This document shows, in pieces, positions 43,262 through 51,348 of a stretch of 64,000 bases of DNA. The first letter of the stretch is position 1; the number at the start of each line of letters is the position of its first letter. This DNA is from Methyloversatilis discipulorum (GTDB taxonomy: Bacteria; Pseudomonadota; Gammaproteobacteria; Burkholderiales; Rhodocyclaceae), in assembly GCF_000385375.1 (NCBI RefSeq), contig NZ_ARVV01000001.1:1984001-2048000 (forward strand), written 5' to 3'. The notes under the pieces were generated by a model. It was given only the letters and a program-made list of their open reading frames with translations, was not told where the DNA came from and made no database searches. The translations under genes were made by a program, and so were the position numbers.

Positions 43262-44191
43262 ATGGCCGACACACCCGAACAGCTGGCGCTTGGCGACAAC
43301 GCCGCCCGCCAGCTTGCCAACGCCACCAAGACCGTCCCGCAGCTATCGACCATCACGCCGCGTTGGCTGGTTCATCTGCTGCAGTGGCTGCCGGTCGAGG
43401 CGGGCATCTACCGCGTGAACCGTGTGAAGAACCCGCAGGACGTGCGTGTCGCGTGCTCGCAGCGCGACGAAGCGGAACTGCCGCAGATCTTCGTCGACTA
43501 CGACGAACAGCCGCGCGAGTACTTCCTGAATGCGGTCACCACCGTGCTCGACGTGCACACCCGCGTGTCCGACCTCTACAGCAGCCCGCACGACCAGATC
43601 AAGGAGCAGCTGCGTCTGACCATCGAAACGATCAAGGAGCGGCAGGAAAGCGAACTGATCAACAATCCGGAATACGGTCTGCTGGCCAATGTGCATGACG
43701 ACCAGCGCATTTCGACGCTGACCGGCGCGCCGACCCCGGACGATCTGGACGACCTGATCGGCAAGGTGTGGAAGGAGCCCGGCTTCTTCCTGACCCATCC
43801 GCTGGCGATCGCCGCTTTCGGCCGCGAATGCACCCGCCGCGGTGTGCCGCCGCCCACCGTGAGCCTGTTCGGTTCGCAGTTCCTGACCTGGCGCGGCCTG
43901 CCGCTGATTCCGTCGGACAAGGTGCCGGTCGAGGACGGCAAGACCAAGATCATCCTGCTGCGCACCGGCGAGAAGCGCCAGGGCGTGGTCGGCCTGTTCC
44001 AGCCGGGTCTGGCCGGTGAACAGAGCCCGGGCCTGTCGGTCCGTTTCATGGGCATCAACCGCAACGCGATCGCGTCCTACCTGATCTCGCTGTATTGCTC
44101 TCTGGCCGTGCTGACCGAAGACGCGCTGGCTGTGCTCGATGACGTGGAGATCGGCAAGTACCATGAGTATCCCGACACCTACAAGCAGTAA
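43262..44191 (+). CDS. family 2A encapsulin shell protein (SrpI-like)
   Basis: The 309-residue protein matches the sulfur-regulated SrpI/family 2A encapsulin, an HK97-fold capsid-like protein that self-assembles into an icosahedral nanocompartment. Visible hallmarks are the N-terminal arm (ADTPEQLALGDNAARQLANA), VNRVKNPQDVRVACSQRDEA, the LRTGEKRQGVVGLFQPGLAG segment, and a C-terminal YLISLYCSLAVLTEDALAVL helix. Family 2A shells package cysteine desulfurase and store sulfur. The next gene encodes that cargo, overlapping or abutting the shell gene. Confidence 0.93.
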   Translation: MADTPEQLALGDNAARQLANATKTVPQLSTITPRWLVHLLQWLPVEAGIYRVNRVKNPQDVRVACSQRDEAELPQIFVDYDEQPREYFLNAVTTVLDVHTRVSDLYSSPHDQIKEQLRLTIETIKERQESELINNPEYGLLANVHDDQRISTLTGAPTPDDLDDLIGKVWKEPGFFLTHPLAIAAFGRECTRRGVPPPTVSLFGSQFLTWRGLPLIPSDKVPVEDGKTKIILLRTGEKRQGVVGLFQPGLAGEQSPGLSVRFMGINRNAIASYLISLYCSLAVLTEDALAVLDDVEIGKYHEYPDTYKQ

Positions 44192-46094
44192 CGTGAGCGG
44201 TCTGAGCTCTCCGCTGCCGCCCGGCGCGCCCGACGCGTCGGTGCTGTCGCGCCTGGCCAGCGAGCTGTTCGCTGCGCTGCCCGGGCAGACGCCGCCTTCG
44301 TTCGATGCACCGCTGGCAGTTGCGCCGGCGCCGACACCGCAATCGCCGGTGCCGCCGGTCCCGGCCAGCGCGCCGTCGAGCACGGCTGCGGCGGCCGCGC
44401 CGGTCGCACCGCAGCATGGTCTGTCGCTGGGCGCCTCGTCGCCCAAGCTGGTACCGCACGCGACCGCGCAGAATCATGTGCCCGACGTGGCAGCCGACGC
44501 CTACCCGGTCGGCTCGCCGCGCGCGGGCGTTGCACAGGGCGTGCCCGAGGCCTACGCGGCAGCGCTGCCGCCGCTCGGTGGCGCGTCCGCCTTCCCGCAG
44601 CCGGGCGGTGCTTCGGCACCCTCGTCGCCGTACTATTTCCTCGGCGAATCGAGTGCGCTGCAGTCGGCGCCTGCACATGTTGATGACCGCGTCAGTGCCC
44701 GTTCCTTCGGCCTGCCCGGCGACGACGCGCTGCGCGGGCTGCTGGCCGAGCCGTCACGCGAGGTGCATCCGGCCGCGCCGTCGGCGCCGGCCTACTACTT
44801 CGTCGACAGCCAGGCGGCGCCCACGGTCGGTCACGCCGGGCGGGTGCCGAATGCCAACGCCGGCCGTCATCCGCCTTTCGATGTCAATGTGGTACGGCGG
44901 GACTTTCCGATACTCGCCGAGCGGGTGAATGGCAGGCCGCTGGTGTGGTTCGACAACGCCGCGACAACGCAGAAGCCACAGGCGGTGATCGACCGGCTGG
45001 CGTACTTCTACGCGCACGAGAACTCGAACATCCACCGTGCGGCGCACGAACTGGCCGCCCGCGCGACGGATGCCTACGAGGCGGCGCGGCAGAAGGTGGC
45101 GCGCTTCATCGGCGCAGGTTCGGTAGAGGAAGTCATCTTCGTGCGCGGCGCGACCGAGGCGATCAATCTGGTGGCCAAGAGCTGGGGTGCGAAGAATATC
45201 GGCGCCGGCGACGAAATCATCGTGTCGCACCTGGAACACCACGCCAACATCGTGCCCTGGCAGCAGCTGGCGGCCGAGAAGGGGGCGAAGATCCGCGTGA
45301 TCCCGGTCGACGACAGCGGTCAGGTACTGCTCGAGGAATACAAGCGCCTGTTGAACGAGCGTACCAAGCTGGTCGCGGTGACCCAGGTGTCGAATGCGCT
45401 GGGCACCGTCGTGCCGGTGCAGGAGATCGTCGAGCTGGCGCATCGTGCCGGTGCGAAGACGCTGGTGGATGGCGCGCAGTCGGTGTCGCACATGCGGGTG
45501 AACGTGCGTGCGCTGGACACCGACTTCTTCGTGTTCTCCGGCCACAAGATCTTCGGCCCCACCGGCATCGGCGTGGTGTACGGCAAGCGAGACGTGCTGG
45601 AAGACATGCCGCCCTGGCAGGGCGGCGGCAACATGATCCAGGACGTCACTTTCGAGCGCACCGTATTCCATCCGCCGCCGGCGCGTTTCGAGGCCGGTAC
45701 CGGCAACATCGCCGACGCGGTGGGGCTGGGTGCGGCGCTGGATTATGTCGATCGCGTCGGCATCGAGAACATCGCGCGCTACGAGCATGACCTGCTGGTC
45801 TATGCCACGCACGCGATCCGCGACATACCGGGCGTTCGGCTGATCGGCACCGCGGCCGACAAGGCGAGCGTGCTGTCCTTCGTGCTGAAGGGCTACACCA
45901 CCGACGAAGTCGGCCAGGCGCTGAACGAGGAAGGCATCGCGGTGCGAACCGGTCACCATTGCGCGCAGCCCATCCTGCGTCGCTTCGGCCTGGAAACCAC
46001 GGTGCGTCCCTCGCTGGCCTTCTACAACACCTGCGAGGAAGTCGACCGCTTCGCCACCGTTGTCCGGCGGCTGGCGGGGCAACGCAGGCGGTGA
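44163..46094 (+). CDS. cysteine desulfurase encapsulin cargo with disordered N-terminal targeting region
   Basis: The 643-residue protein (ATG 44163) has a PLP cysteine desulfurase of the SufS type from about residue 240 (WFDNAATTQKP, ATEAINLVAKSWG, SHLEHHANIVPWQ, PLP lysine in FSGHKIFGPTG, catalytic Cys in TGHHCAQP). The first 240 residues are Pro/Ala/Ser-rich and disordered, the type of region that directs cargo into family 2A shells. Within it the motif SPYYFLGESSA at 155-165 recurs as APAYYFVDSQAA at 208-219. GTG 44193, just after the shell stop, is an alternative start. It releases sulfane sulfur from L-cysteine inside the compartment. Confidence 0.93.
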   Translation: MSIPTPTSSNVSGLSSPLPPGAPDASVLSRLASELFAALPGQTPPSFDAPLAVAPAPTPQSPVPPVPASAPSSTAAAAAPVAPQHGLSLGASSPKLVPHATAQNHVPDVAADAYPVGSPRAGVAQGVPEAYAAALPPLGGASAFPQPGGASAPSSPYYFLGESSALQSAPAHVDDRVSARSFGLPGDDALRGLLAEPSREVHPAAPSAPAYYFVDSQAAPTVGHAGRVPNANAGRHPPFDVNVVRRDFPILAERVNGRPLVWFDNAATTQKPQAVIDRLAYFYAHENSNIHRAAHELAARATDAYEAARQKVARFIGAGSVEEVIFVRGATEAINLVAKSWGAKNIGAGDEIIVSHLEHHANIVPWQQLAAEKGAKIRVIPVDDSGQVLLEEYKRLLNERTKLVAVTQVSNALGTVVPVQEIVELAHRAGAKTLVDGAQSVSHMRVNVRALDTDFFVFSGHKIFGPTGIGVVYGKRDVLEDMPPWQGGGNMIQDVTFERTVFHPPPARFEAGTGNIADAVGLGAALDYVDRVGIENIARYEHDLLVYATHAIRDIPGVRLIGTAADKASVLSFVLKGYTTDEVGQALNEEGIAVRTGHHCAQPILRRFGLETTVRPSLAFYNTCEEVDRFATVVRRLAGQRRR

Positions 46095-46119
46095 ACCCGG
46101 CGAATCGAACGCACCGGAC

Positions 46120-46147
46120 GGTGGGTGCGTGAATTCACGCACCCACC
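46120..46147. terminator. 28-bp perfect palindrome after the desulfurase gene
   Basis: The two 14-nt halves (GGTGGGTGCGTGAA and its exact reverse complement) form a perfect palindrome 25 nt past the cysteine desulfurase stop. No T-run follows on either strand. It could be a transcript 3'-end stem that blocks exonucleases, a bidirectional terminator, or a protein site. The rest of the 152-nt gap to the thioredoxin-like gene shows nothing else. Confidence 0.5.
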
Positions 46148-46246
46148 CCAGTCAGACGGGTTATCGTCCCATGCATGCAGGTGCTTCCGGATCCCGGCTC
46201 GAGCGTCGTATCGTGCGCGTTTCCGTCCTGACGACCGGATGTAGCG

Positions 46247-46597
46247 ATGAGCCTCACCGTTCTCTGTTTGTGCGCCGAGTGGTGCGGCACCTGCCGCGAC
46301 TTTCAAGCGTCCTTTGACGAAATAAGCGCGAGGCGTGCCGCCGACAACTGCAGGTGGGTGGATATCGAGGTGCATGACGAGCTACTTGCCCGTCTGGATA
46401 TCGAGATCGAGAGCCTGCCAACCCTGATCATTGTTGACGACGACGGTGAGGTCCGCTTTGCCGGACCGATCGCGCCCTTCCTCGACGTCGCGATGCGCCT
46501 TTGCCGGACCGCAGACGAAGGCGTTCTTCTTGCCGACCCGGGCGACGTACTTGTGTCACGGGCGCCTGCTCTTGTCTCAGCGCTCACGGATGGCTGA
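46247..46597 (+). CDS. thioredoxin-like protein
   Basis: The 116-residue protein has a thioredoxin fold with CAEWCGTCRDFQ (WCxxC at residues 12-16), cis-Pro in ESLPTLIIVDDDGE and no signal peptide, so it should act in the cytoplasm. Its place after the desulfurase and before the sulfonate operon suggests reduction of persulfide or sulfane sulfur intermediates. It has its own weak upstream region rather than a coupled start. Confidence 0.8.
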   Translation: MSLTVLCLCAEWCGTCRDFQASFDEISARRAADNCRWVDIEVHDELLARLDIEIESLPTLIIVDDDGEVRFAGPIAPFLDVAMRLCRTADEGVLLADPGDVLVSRAPALVSALTDG

Positions 46598-46667
46598 CCC
46601 TTCCGTTCGCGATGCTAGGCATGTGTCGAGAATTCTGCGTGCCCATCTCTTGCAGTTCCCGATGATG

Positions 46668-46693
46668 CAAAGCTTTGCAGATTAAGTTGGTTG
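46668..46693 (+). promoter_or_regulatory. candidate sulfur-regulon operator of the 46757 sulfonate operon
   Basis: On the plus strand this reads CAAAGC, 14 nt, TGGTTG and shares the internal TGCAG.ATTAA with the 41117-41142 copy. It includes a perfect 14-nt palindrome, TGCAAAGCTTTGCA, at 46666-46679. It ends 63 nt before the first gene of the operon, like the sbp copy. Confidence 0.65.
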
Positions 46694-46715
46694 GTGTAGG
46701 GCGGTGTGACACTTA

Positions 46716-46753
46716 GATTCTGCGGATCGCAACAGCCTGCGTTCCGCAGAATC
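46716..46753 (+). repeat. 11-bp perfect inverted repeat just before the start codon at 46757
   Basis: GATTCTGCGGA at 46716-46726 pairs exactly with TCCGCAGAATC at 46743-46753, with a 16-nt loop. The right arm occupies the position where a ribosome site should be, and the ATG follows 3 nt later. In mRNA the stem could hide the start; in DNA it could be an operator. No other Shine-Dalgarno sequence is visible. Confidence 0.6.
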
Positions 46754-46756
46754 AAC

Positions 46757-47317
46757 ATGACCCGCCTCACCCTGCACACCGCCGATACCGCACCCGAAGG
46801 AAGCCGTGCTCTCGTCGAGCGCGTGATCGCCAACAACGGCTTCCTGCCCAATCTGATCGCCGCGCTGTCGAACGCGCCGGTCGCGCTCGAAACCTATCTG
46901 ACGGTCGGCGAGATCAACGGGCGTGCCAGCCTTTCGCTGGCCGAACGCGAGGTGGTGCAGATCACGGCCGCCAGCACTCACGGCTGCGACTTCTGCGTGG
47001 CCGGCCACAGCGCCATTGCGCTGAAGAAGGCCGGCTTCGACAAGGCGGCGGTGGTCGCGTTGCAGCACGGGCGTCCGGTCGGCGATGGACGGCTCGATGC
47101 GCTGGCGGCGTTTGCGCGAGAGGTCATCGCCACTCGCGGCGCCGTCAGTGACAGCGCGCTGGCGGAGTTCACCGGTGCCGGTTTCCTGCCCGCGCAGGCG
47201 CTCGAAGTCATCCTCGGCATCAGCCTGGCGACGCTGTGCAACTTCGCCAACAATCTGGCGCAGAGCCCGGTCAATCCGCAGCTCGAACCCTTCCGTGCCG
47301 GTGTGCTGACGGCATGA
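46757..47317 (+). CDS. AhpD-like carboxymuconolactone decarboxylase-family protein
   Basis: The 186-residue protein has an AhpD-type fold with the redox motif STHGCDFCVAGHSAIALKKAG (CxxC plus His). AhpD-like proteins reduce peroxides or relay thiol electrons. The context, first gene of a sulfonate-type ABC operon with a flavoprotein, suggests protection from or handling of reactive oxygen made during organosulfur oxidation. It overlaps the next gene by 4 nt. Confidence 0.85.
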   Translation: MTRLTLHTADTAPEGSRALVERVIANNGFLPNLIAALSNAPVALETYLTVGEINGRASLSLAEREVVQITAASTHGCDFCVAGHSAIALKKAGFDKAAVVALQHGRPVGDGRLDALAAFAREVIATRGAVSDSALAEFTGAGFLPAQALEVILGISLATLCNFANNLAQSPVNPQLEPFRAGVLTA

Positions 47318-48411
47318 ACACGAACACTCACGAACGGCTGCCGGACGGCCTGCGCGACTGGCTGCAGCAACAGGCGCCGGCACTGAACGACGGCAGCTCC
47401 GACGACGAGGCGCTGCTGCCGGCGCTGGCCACCGCCGGACTGTTCGCCATCGGCGTGCCGCAGTCGATGGGCGGAACCGGAGGCAGCACCGGCGACGCGG
47501 TCGAGGCCATCGCCGCGGTGGCCGAGCATTCGCTGACGGCTGCCTTCGTGTTCTGGGGTCATCGCGCCTTCATCGAATATCTGCTCGCCAGCCCGAACGC
47601 GGCGCTGCGCGAACGCCGGCTGCCGGCCTTGCTGGCCGGCAAGCACGCCGGCGCGACTGGCCTGTCTAACGCGATGAAATTCCTTTGCGGCATTGAATCG
47701 CTGCAGATCGAGTCCAGCCGCACCGGCGAGGGCTGGCGTCTGGACGGCAAGCTGCCCTGGGTGACCAATCTGCGCAAGTCGGGCTTCGTGTTCGCGGCGG
47801 CGGTGTCGTCGCGCGAAGGCGAGCCGCCCTTCATCGTTGCGCTCGACGGTCGCCACGCCGGCGTATCGCGTACGGCCGATCTCGACCTGATCGCGATGCG
47901 CGGCAGCAATACCGCGGCGCTGAACATAGACGGTGCGCTGATCGACGCGTCCGACGTGATCGCGCCGGACGCGCGTGACTGGTTGCCGCGCGTGCGCCCC
48001 GGCTTTCTCGGCCTGCAGTGCGGCCTGTCCATCGGCCTGGCGCGCGCCGCACTGGCCGCCGCGCAGGCGCGCTGCAACAGCGCCCGCGCCACGCTGCAGG
48101 ACGAACTCGACGCGGTTGGCGACGCGCTGGCCAAGCAGGTGGTGGCGCTGCTCGATGGACTGGCCGCACAGCGCTTCGTCAGCGACGCGGCGGCGCTGTT
48201 CCGGCTGCGCATCGCGCTGGCCGATACGGTGCAGCGCGCGGTGCAGCTCGAACTGCAGGCGAGCGGCGGTCGCGCCTACCTGGTCGATCCGCAGTTCGGT
48301 TTCGCGCGCCGCCTGCAGGAATCGGCCTTCGTGCCGGTCATCACGCCCAGCGTCACCCAACTGCAGGGCGAATTGCGGAAGCGCGCACAGGCGCAGGCGA
48401 GGGCGGCGTGA
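47314..48411 (+). CDS. acyl-CoA dehydrogenase-like flavoprotein of the sulfonate operon
   Basis: The 365-residue protein is of the acyl-CoA dehydrogenase/DszC/SfnB class: N-terminal helical domain (LPALATAGLFAIGVPQSMGG), central beta domain (LPWVTNLRKSGFVFAAAVSS) and C-terminal four-helix part. It lacks an obvious catalytic glutamate of true acyl-CoA dehydrogenases. SfnB-type proteins are induced by sulfate limitation and are thought to act in organosulfur oxidation. The start overlaps the AhpD-like gene; the stop overlaps the ATPase gene (GTGA). Confidence 0.8.
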   Translation: MNTNTHERLPDGLRDWLQQQAPALNDGSSDDEALLPALATAGLFAIGVPQSMGGTGGSTGDAVEAIAAVAEHSLTAAFVFWGHRAFIEYLLASPNAALRERRLPALLAGKHAGATGLSNAMKFLCGIESLQIESSRTGEGWRLDGKLPWVTNLRKSGFVFAAAVSSREGEPPFIVALDGRHAGVSRTADLDLIAMRGSNTAALNIDGALIDASDVIAPDARDWLPRVRPGFLGLQCGLSIGLARAALAAAQARCNSARATLQDELDAVGDALAKQVVALLDGLAAQRFVSDAAALFRLRIALADTVQRAVQLELQASGGRAYLVDPQFGFARRLQESAFVPVITPSVTQLQGELRKRAQAQARAA

Positions 48412-49223
48412 ACGCAGCGGTGCCCAGGGCGCTGCTGCGCCCGGAACCGGCGGCGCTCGCCGCGCCTGTGTCCACGCTGCTGGCACGTGATCTGGCCTAC
48501 GCCCATGACGGTGGCGGGCCGGTGTTCAGCGGCGTGTCGCTCGAGGTCCGGCCGCGCGAGATCGTCTGCCTGCTGGGTGGCAGCGGGTGCGGCAAGTCTT
48601 CTTTGCTGCGCGTGCTGGCACGGCTGGAGGCGCCCGCCTCGGGTGACATTCACTTCCTCGGCGAGCCGCTGCGGGCGCCGCATCCGCGCGCCGCACTCGT
48701 TTTCCAGCAGCCGGGGCTGCTGCCCTGGCTTGATGCGGCGGGCAATGTCGGTTTCGGTCTCGACTTCGAGCATCAACCTCGACTGGCGCGCAGCGAGCGC
48801 GCCGCGCGCGTCGAGCATGCGCTGTCCGCGGTGGGGCTGGCGGGACACGGACATCGCTATCCGGCACAGCTGTCCGGCGGCATGGCGCAGCGCGTGGCCC
48901 TTGCCCGCGCGCTGGCGCGCGAGCCGCAGCTGCTGTTTGCCGACGAACCGTTCTCCGCACTCGACGCCATCACGCGTGCCGAAATGCAGGCGCTGCTGGT
49001 GGAGCTGGTGCATCGCTGGCACACCGCGGCGCTGCTGGTTACGCACGACATCGACGAAGCCATCCTGGTGGCCGACCGCATCCTGCTGATGGGCGGCACG
49101 CCTGGCCGCATCGTCCGCGAATGGACAGTGGATATCGAGCGCCCGCGTGAGGCGCAGCCTGCGGCCGTGACCGCCTTGCGGCTGGACATCCTGAACGCGC
49201 TGCAGGTGCTGCGCGCGCATTGA
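48408..49223 (+). CDS. sulfonate/taurine-type ABC importer ATPase (system 1)
   Basis: The 271-residue ATPase has Walker A GGSGCGKSSLL, Q-loop VFQQPGLLPWLDAAGNVGFG, signature LSGGMAQRVALARAL and Walker B LLFADEPFSALD, typical of SsuB/TauB/NrtD. GTG 48408 overlaps the previous stop. An N-terminal 25-residue extension precedes the ATPase fold. It energises the permease encoded at 50481. Confidence 0.88.
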   Translation: MNAAVPRALLRPEPAALAAPVSTLLARDLAYAHDGGGPVFSGVSLEVRPREIVCLLGGSGCGKSSLLRVLARLEAPASGDIHFLGEPLRAPHPRAALVFQQPGLLPWLDAAGNVGFGLDFEHQPRLARSERAARVEHALSAVGLAGHGHRYPAQLSGGMAQRVALARALAREPQLLFADEPFSALDAITRAEMQALLVELVHRWHTAALLVTHDIDEAILVADRILLMGGTPGRIVREWTVDIERPREAQPAAVTALRLDILNALQVLRAH

Positions 49224-49251
49224 AACCAAGACCATCAGAAGAGGACATGAC

Positions 49252-50484
49252 ATGAACAAGGATGGGAAGCTGCATATCTGCGCTTCGTCCGATTGCGGTT
49301 GCGGGCTGACGCGCCGCGACATGCTGAAGCTGGGCGCACTGACGTTGGCCGGCGTGGCGGCGCCGCTGCTGCGTGCGGGTGACGCGCGTGCGCAGGCCTT
49401 CAAGGGCGACGACCAGCCGGTGAAGATCGGCTACCTGCCGATTACCGATGCGACACCGCTGCTGGTGGCGCACGCGCGCAAGCTGTTCGAGGCGGAAGGC
49501 CTGAAGACCGAGTCGCCGCGGCTGTTCCGCAGCTGGGCGCAGATCGTCGAGGCCTTCGTTGCCGGGCAGGTGAACGTGATCCACCTGCTGACGCCCGCCG
49601 CGCTGTGGGTGCGCTACGGCTCGAAATTCCCGGCGAAGATCGTCGCCTGGAACCATGTGAACGGCTCAGCGCTGACCGTCGATCCGTCGATCTCGACCGT
49701 CGCCGACCTGGGCGGCCGCACGGTGGCCGTGCCCTTCTGGTACTCGATCCACAACATCCTGCTGCAGCAGGTGCTGCGCGCGAACGGTCTGACGGCGGTG
49801 ACCAAGGCCAAGGAGGCGCAGCTGGCCGCGAACGAAGTGAACCTCATCGTGCTGCCGCCTGCCGAAATGGTGTCGGCACTGGCCGGCAAGTCCATTGCCG
49901 GCTACATCGTGGCCGACCCCTTCAACGCGTTGGCCGAAACCAAGGGCGTGGGCAAGGTGCTGCGCTTCTCGGGTGACGTGTGGCAGAACCACGCGTGCTG
50001 CGTCACCTTCCTGTCCGAGCGCGACACCAGCGAGCGGCCGGAGTGGGCGCAGCGCGTCACCAACGCCATCGTGCGTGCCCAGCTGTGGACGCGCAGCAAC
50101 CAGCTGGATACCGCTAAGCTGCTGTCGGCGGCAGGCGAGGGCAAGTACACACCGCACGCGCTGCCGGTTCTTTCCAAGGTGCTGGCGGCGACCGACTACG
50201 CCAGCTACGAAGCTTCGGGCGTGGTGAAGAACAAGGGCTGGTACCAGCGCCGCATCGACTTCCAGCCCTATCCCTTCCCGTCCTACACCGAAGAGCTGGT
50301 GCGCGCGGTGAAGCAGACCCGGGTCGAGGGCGACACGAAGTTCCTCGATGCGCTCGATCCGGCCTTCGTCGCGCGCGACCTGGTCGATGACCGCTTCGTG
50401 CGCCGGGCCATCGACCTGGTCGGTGGGCCGTCGGTGTTCGGCCTGCCTGCCGACCTGCGGCGCAAGGAAGTCGTGCGGGTGTGA
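49252..50484 (+). CDS. Tat-exported ABC substrate-binding protein, sulfonate/nitrate/taurine type (system 1)
   Basis: The 410-residue protein has a twin-arginine signal (LTRRDMLKLGALTLAGVAAPLL) preceded by an unusual Cys-rich segment (ICASSDCGCGLTRR). The mature part is an NMT1/SsuA-like fold (VKIGYLPITDATPLLVAHARKLFEAEGL, LGGRTVAVPFWYSIHN). Tat export implies folding, perhaps with a cofactor, before export. The ligand is probably an organosulfur compound by context. A ribosome site precedes ATG 49252, and the stop overlaps the permease start. Confidence 0.87.
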   Translation: MNKDGKLHICASSDCGCGLTRRDMLKLGALTLAGVAAPLLRAGDARAQAFKGDDQPVKIGYLPITDATPLLVAHARKLFEAEGLKTESPRLFRSWAQIVEAFVAGQVNVIHLLTPAALWVRYGSKFPAKIVAWNHVNGSALTVDPSISTVADLGGRTVAVPFWYSIHNILLQQVLRANGLTAVTKAKEAQLAANEVNLIVLPPAEMVSALAGKSIAGYIVADPFNALAETKGVGKVLRFSGDVWQNHACCVTFLSERDTSERPEWAQRVTNAIVRAQLWTRSNQLDTAKLLSAAGEGKYTPHALPVLSKVLAATDYASYEASGVVKNKGWYQRRIDFQPYPFPSYTEELVRAVKQTRVEGDTKFLDALDPAFVARDLVDDRFVRRAIDLVGGPSVFGLPADLRRKEVVRV

Positions 50485-51230
50485 TGGGCGCGCGTTTCAT
50501 CCTCCCGCTGGCCGGCCTGCTGGGCGCGCTGCTGCTGTGGCTGGCCGGCTCGGCTTGGCTGGCGCATGGCATGCCGATCGCGGCCGATTTCGCGCCGGCG
50601 CCGTCGGCCGACGCGCTATGGCAGCTGCTCGGCAGCGGCGAGCTGTGGCCGCACGTGCTGGTGAGCCTGAGGCGGGTCGCGGTCGGCCTGCTGCTGGCCA
50701 TTGCCATCGGTGTGCCGCTGGGTGTGCTGACCGGGCTGTCGCGCCGTTTCGCCCAGGGCACGACACCGCTGTTCCAGTTCCTGCGCATGGTGTCGCCGCT
50801 GTCCTGGATGCCGCTCGCGGTGATGGTGCTGGGCGTGGGCGACGCGCCGGTGTACTTCCTGCTCGCCTTCGCCGCGGTGTGGCCCATCCTGCTCAATACC
50901 GCGTCCGGCGTCGCGCAGCTCGATCCGAACTGGCTGCTGCTGGCACGCAGCCTGTCGGCCACCCGGCGCGAGACGGTGCTGCGCGTGGTGCTGCCCGGCA
51001 TCACCGCGCACATCCTGACCGGCGTGCGACTGGCGATCGGCATCATCTGGATCGTGCTGGTGCCGGCCGAAATGCTGGGCGTGTCGGCCGGGCTCGGCTA
51101 TTTCATCCTCGACACACGCGACCGCCTCGCCTACTCGGAGCTGATGGCCGTCATCGTGCTGGTCGGTGCGCTCGGTTACGCGCTCGATCACCTGGCGCGC
51201 AGCGCGCACGCCCGCTGGCTGCACCGCTGA
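50481..51230 (+). CDS. sulfonate/taurine-type ABC permease (system 1)
   Basis: The 249-residue permease has six predicted helices and the SsuC/TauC EAA loop (LDPNWLLLARSLSATRRETVLRVVLPGITAHILTG), then VSAGLGYFILDTRDRLAYSEL. It completes the ABC system of 48408-50484; the start overlaps the binding-protein stop (ATGA). A GC hairpin follows the stop at 51259-51280. Confidence 0.88.
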   Translation: MMGARFILPLAGLLGALLLWLAGSAWLAHGMPIAADFAPAPSADALWQLLGSGELWPHVLVSLRRVAVGLLLAIAIGVPLGVLTGLSRRFAQGTTPLFQFLRMVSPLSWMPLAVMVLGVGDAPVYFLLAFAAVWPILLNTASGVAQLDPNWLLLARSLSATRRETVLRVVLPGITAHILTGVRLAIGIIWIVLVPAEMLGVSAGLGYFILDTRDRLAYSELMAVIVLVGALGYALDHLARSAHARWLHR

Positions 51231-51258
51231 GCACACGCGGTGCTGTGCCGTACACCTG

Positions 51259-51280
51259 CGGCCGCCCGGAGGGGCGGCCG
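51259..51280 (+). terminator. terminator-like hairpin after the system 1 sulfonate operon
   Basis: GGCCGCCC and GGGCGGCC pair over a 4-nt loop, extended by one more C-G base pair at the ends, 29 nt past the permease stop. The following TCTGT is only weakly T-rich. It probably separates the sulfonate operon from the ABC exporter gene. Confidence 0.55.
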
Positions 51281-51348
51281 TCTGTCATGATTGCGGCACG
51301 CCGCCGGCATCGATGAGCGGCCCGCCCGAAATCTTCCCCGAGCCCGCC

